Of a DNA stretch of 33,897 bases, positions 32,348 through 33,897 are shown one piece after another (positions within the stretch are counted from its first letter, which is position 1; every line of letters begins with the position of its first letter). Below the pieces are notes generated by a model. It had not been told where the DNA came from. It did not search any database and was given only the letters and a program-made list of their open reading frames with translations. The DNA is from Roseburia_C sp900315735 (lineage in GTDB: Bacteria; Bacillota; Clostridia; Lachnospirales; Lachnospiraceae): assembly GCA_052118425.1 (NCBI GenBank), contig JBQKHF010000031.1; one strand, 5' to 3'. The translations under genes and the position numbers were made by a program.

Positions 32348-33732
32348 TGGAAGGATTAACAAGAGTACCTGTACGTGAACAGGAGCCAAAGGTACGTGCA
32401 ACAAACTTTGAAGAAGTTTGTCTTGGCTATAATGAAGAAGAAGCAGTAGCAGAAGCAAAACGCTGTTTAAACTGTAAAAATGCACAGTGTATGAAAGGAT
32501 GTCCGGTTTCCATTAATATTCCGGCATTTATTGCACAGGTAAAAGAAGGCAACTTCGAAGAAGCTTATCATATTATCAGTGAATCATCTGCACTTCCTGC
32601 TGTATGTGGCCGTGTATGTCCGCAGGAGAGCCAGTGTGAAGGAAAATGTATCCGTGGTATCAAAGGTGAGCCGGTTGCAATCGGTAAATTAGAGCGTTTC
32701 GTAGCTGACTGGGCAAGAGAGCATGGAATCAAGCCTAAGAAAGCAGAAAAATTAAATGGACATAAAGTAGCAGTTATCGGTTCCGGCCCTGCAGGTCTTA
32801 CCTGTGCCGGTGACTTAGCAAAGCTTGGCTATGATGTTACTATTTTTGAAGCATTACATGAAGCAGGTGGAGTATTAATCTATGGTATTCCTGAATTCCG
32901 TCTTCCAAAGTCAAAAGTAGTTGCAGCAGAAGTAGAAAATGTAAAAGCTTTAGGCGTTAAGATTGAGACCAACGTTGTCATTGGTAAAGCAGTTACCATT
33001 GATGAATTAATGGAAAAAGAAGGATTCGAAGCTGTATTTATCGGTTCCGGTGCAGGACTTCCAAGATTTATGGGAATCCCTGGCGAGCAGGCAATGGGAG
33101 TATTCTCTGCAAACGAATTCTTAACCAGAAATAACCTGATGAAAGCATTCCGCGATGACTATGATACACCAATCAAAGCCGGCAACAAAGTTGTTGTAGT
33201 TGGTGGTGGTAACGTTGCAATGGATGCAGCCCGTACCGCAAAACGTCTCGGCGCAGAGGTACATATCGTATACCGTCGTGGCGAGGAAGAGCTTCCAGCA
33301 AGAAAAGAAGAAGTACATCATGCAAAAGAAGAAGGCATTATCTTCGACCTTCTGCAGAATCCTACTGAAATCTTAGTAGACGAAGACGGCTGGGTAAAAG
33401 GCTGCCGTGTCATCAAGATGGAATTAGGTGAGCCGGACGCATCCGGAAGAAGAAGCCCGGTAGAGATTCCAGGTTCTGAATATGAAATCGAGGCAGATAC
33501 CGTAATCATGTCTCTTGGTACCTCTCCAAACCCATTGATTTCATCCACTACCAAGGGGCTGGACATCAACCGCAGAAAATGTATCATCGCAGAAGAAGAG
33601 ACCGGAGCAACCTCCAAAGATGGCGTATACGCCGGTGGAGATGCTGTAACCGGAGCAGCAACCGTTATCCTTGCTATGGGTGCAGGAAAAACTGCTGCAA
33701 AGGGAATTGATGAATTCTTACGCAATAAATAA
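32347..33732 (+). CDS. nfnB: NfnB/SudA: GltD-like iron-sulfur flavoprotein subunit
   Basis: A 461-residue protein of the glutamate synthase small-subunit family. The N-terminal domain binds two [4Fe-4S] clusters (Cys40, 43, 48, 52 and Cys87, 91, 97, 101). An FAD-binding GSGPAG (145-150) and an NADPH-binding VVGGGNVAMDAA motif (about 283-294) follow, then the C-terminal GGDAVTGAATVILAMGAGK. There is no large glutamate synthase gene beside it, and the partner is NfnA, so the bifurcating transhydrogenase is favoured over GltD. It ends just before a strong terminator. Confidence 0.92.
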   Translation: MEGLTRVPVREQEPKVRATNFEEVCLGYNEEEAVAEAKRCLNCKNAQCMKGCPVSINIPAFIAQVKEGNFEEAYHIISESSALPAVCGRVCPQESQCEGKCIRGIKGEPVAIGKLERFVADWAREHGIKPKKAEKLNGHKVAVIGSGPAGLTCAGDLAKLGYDVTIFEALHEAGGVLIYGIPEFRLPKSKVVAAEVENVKALGVKIETNVVIGKAVTIDELMEKEGFEAVFIGSGAGLPRFMGIPGEQAMGVFSANEFLTRNNLMKAFRDDYDTPIKAGNKVVVVGGGNVAMDAARTAKRLGAEVHIVYRRGEEELPARKEEVHHAKEEGIIFDLLQNPTEILVDEDGWVKGCRVIKMELGEPDASGRRSPVEIPGSEYEIEADTVIMSLGTSPNPLISSTTKGLDINRRKCIIAEEETGATSKDGVYAGGDAVTGAATVILAMGAGKTAAKGIDEFLRNK

Positions 33733-33738
33733 AGAATA

Positions 33739-33791
33739 AAGCATAATAATATATGCTTAAGGGACGCAGGATTTTCCTGCGTCCCTTTTTT
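33739..33791 (+). terminator. Hairpin plus strong intrinsic terminator after nfnB
   Basis: A small hairpin AAGCATA/TATGCTT (33739-33758) precedes the main terminator: GGGACGCAGGA (33761-33771), TTT loop, TCCTGCGTCCC (33775-33785) and six T. The intron at 33793 begins 1-2 bases after the T-run. Confidence 0.96.
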
Positions 33792-33792
33792 G

Positions 33793-33897
33793 GTTTGCGC
33801 GCCATGGGCGCGCTCTAACAGGTGAAAGTCCCGAACACGCCCAGATAGTGGGAAGTGTATAGCTGAACAGCAAGGGTGTCCATCGTGAGATGGAATC
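33793..33897 (+). mobile_element. Group IIC intron, 5' end (start of domain I)
   Basis: The first 44 bases align without gaps to the 5' end of the Oceanobacillus iheyensis IIC intron as I recall it, including CATGGG, GGTGA.AGTCCCGAAC and, further on, CAGCAAGGGTGTCC and GATGGAATC. The 5' splice site is placed at GTTTG (33793), where the usual form is GTGYG. It sits directly behind an intrinsic terminator, the known insertion preference of class C introns. The window ends inside domain I, so the maturase is not visible. Confidence 0.93.

Noticed and set aside
32347..33732. Glutamate synthase small subunit GltD
   Set aside because: The family is shared, but no large subunit is adjacent and the coupled partner is NfnA-like, so NfnB fits better.

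Overview
The window looks like chromosomal DNA from an anaerobic, low-to-moderate GC, spore-forming Firmicute, most likely a gut clostridium of the Lachnospiraceae. The reasons are a division and cell-wall (dcw) cluster that runs directly into spoIIGA-sigE, Shine-Dalgarno sites on nearly every gene, a T-box leader, an NfnAB-type ferredoxin/NADP enzyme and a DUF6442-like/Xre pair. The species assignment is inference; no rRNA gene is present.

Layout. (1) 1-109 is the 3' end (domains V and VI) of a group IIC intron. (2) 110-11934 is the dcw cluster on the + strand: mraZ, rsmH, ftsL, two class B penicillin-binding proteins, mraY, murD, ftsW, divIB/ftsQ and ftsZ, with internal promoters before mraY and ftsZ. 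mraZ is preceded by four 10-bp MraZ-type repeats. murG, murB, murC, murE, murF, ftsA and sepF are not in the cluster. (3) 12070-13701 holds spoIIGA and sigE behind a promoter with 21-bp spacing that resembles the Spo0A-controlled spoIIG promoter; sigG does not follow. (4) 13727-18267 holds a beta-CASP metallo-beta-lactamase, an unknown 198-aa protein, a small membrane protein/Xre regulator pair behind three copies of an operator-like repeat, a LUD-domain protein (- strand) and a hotdog thioesterase. (5) 18262-23400 (- strand) is a response regulator, histidine kinase, ABC ATPase and FtsX permease module of the peptide-sensing/resistance type, with a perfect palindrome upstream of the ATPase that may be the regulator's operator. 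(6) 23423-23946 is a 0.52-kb imperfect inverted repeat with no credible gene. (7) 24047-28071 holds an ABC exporter, a His-rich COG0523 GTPase and a second COG0523-like GTPase fused to a YcgQ/TIGR03943-like domain. (8) 28079-31392 is a T-box leader, apparently tryptophan-specific, controlling a TrpXYZ-type ABC importer. (9) 31460-33732 is nfnA-nfnB, followed by a strong terminator. (10) 33793-33897 is the 5' end of a group IIC intron inserted just after that terminator.

Most genes form coherent groups: septal peptidoglycan synthesis and division, mother-cell sigma factor production and activation, envelope-stress sensing linked to an exporter, metal-related GTPases, tryptophan uptake under charged-tRNA control, and redox balancing. 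The items most worth a second look are the giant foldback element, the altered KTG motif in the second PBP, the triple operator at the DUF6442-like/Xre pair, the two GTPases, and the palindromic terminator that supplies the C-terminal codons of two converging genes. Both window ends lie about 105-109 bases inside same-orientation group IIC intron sequence, which suggests a contig bounded by copies of a repeated intron.
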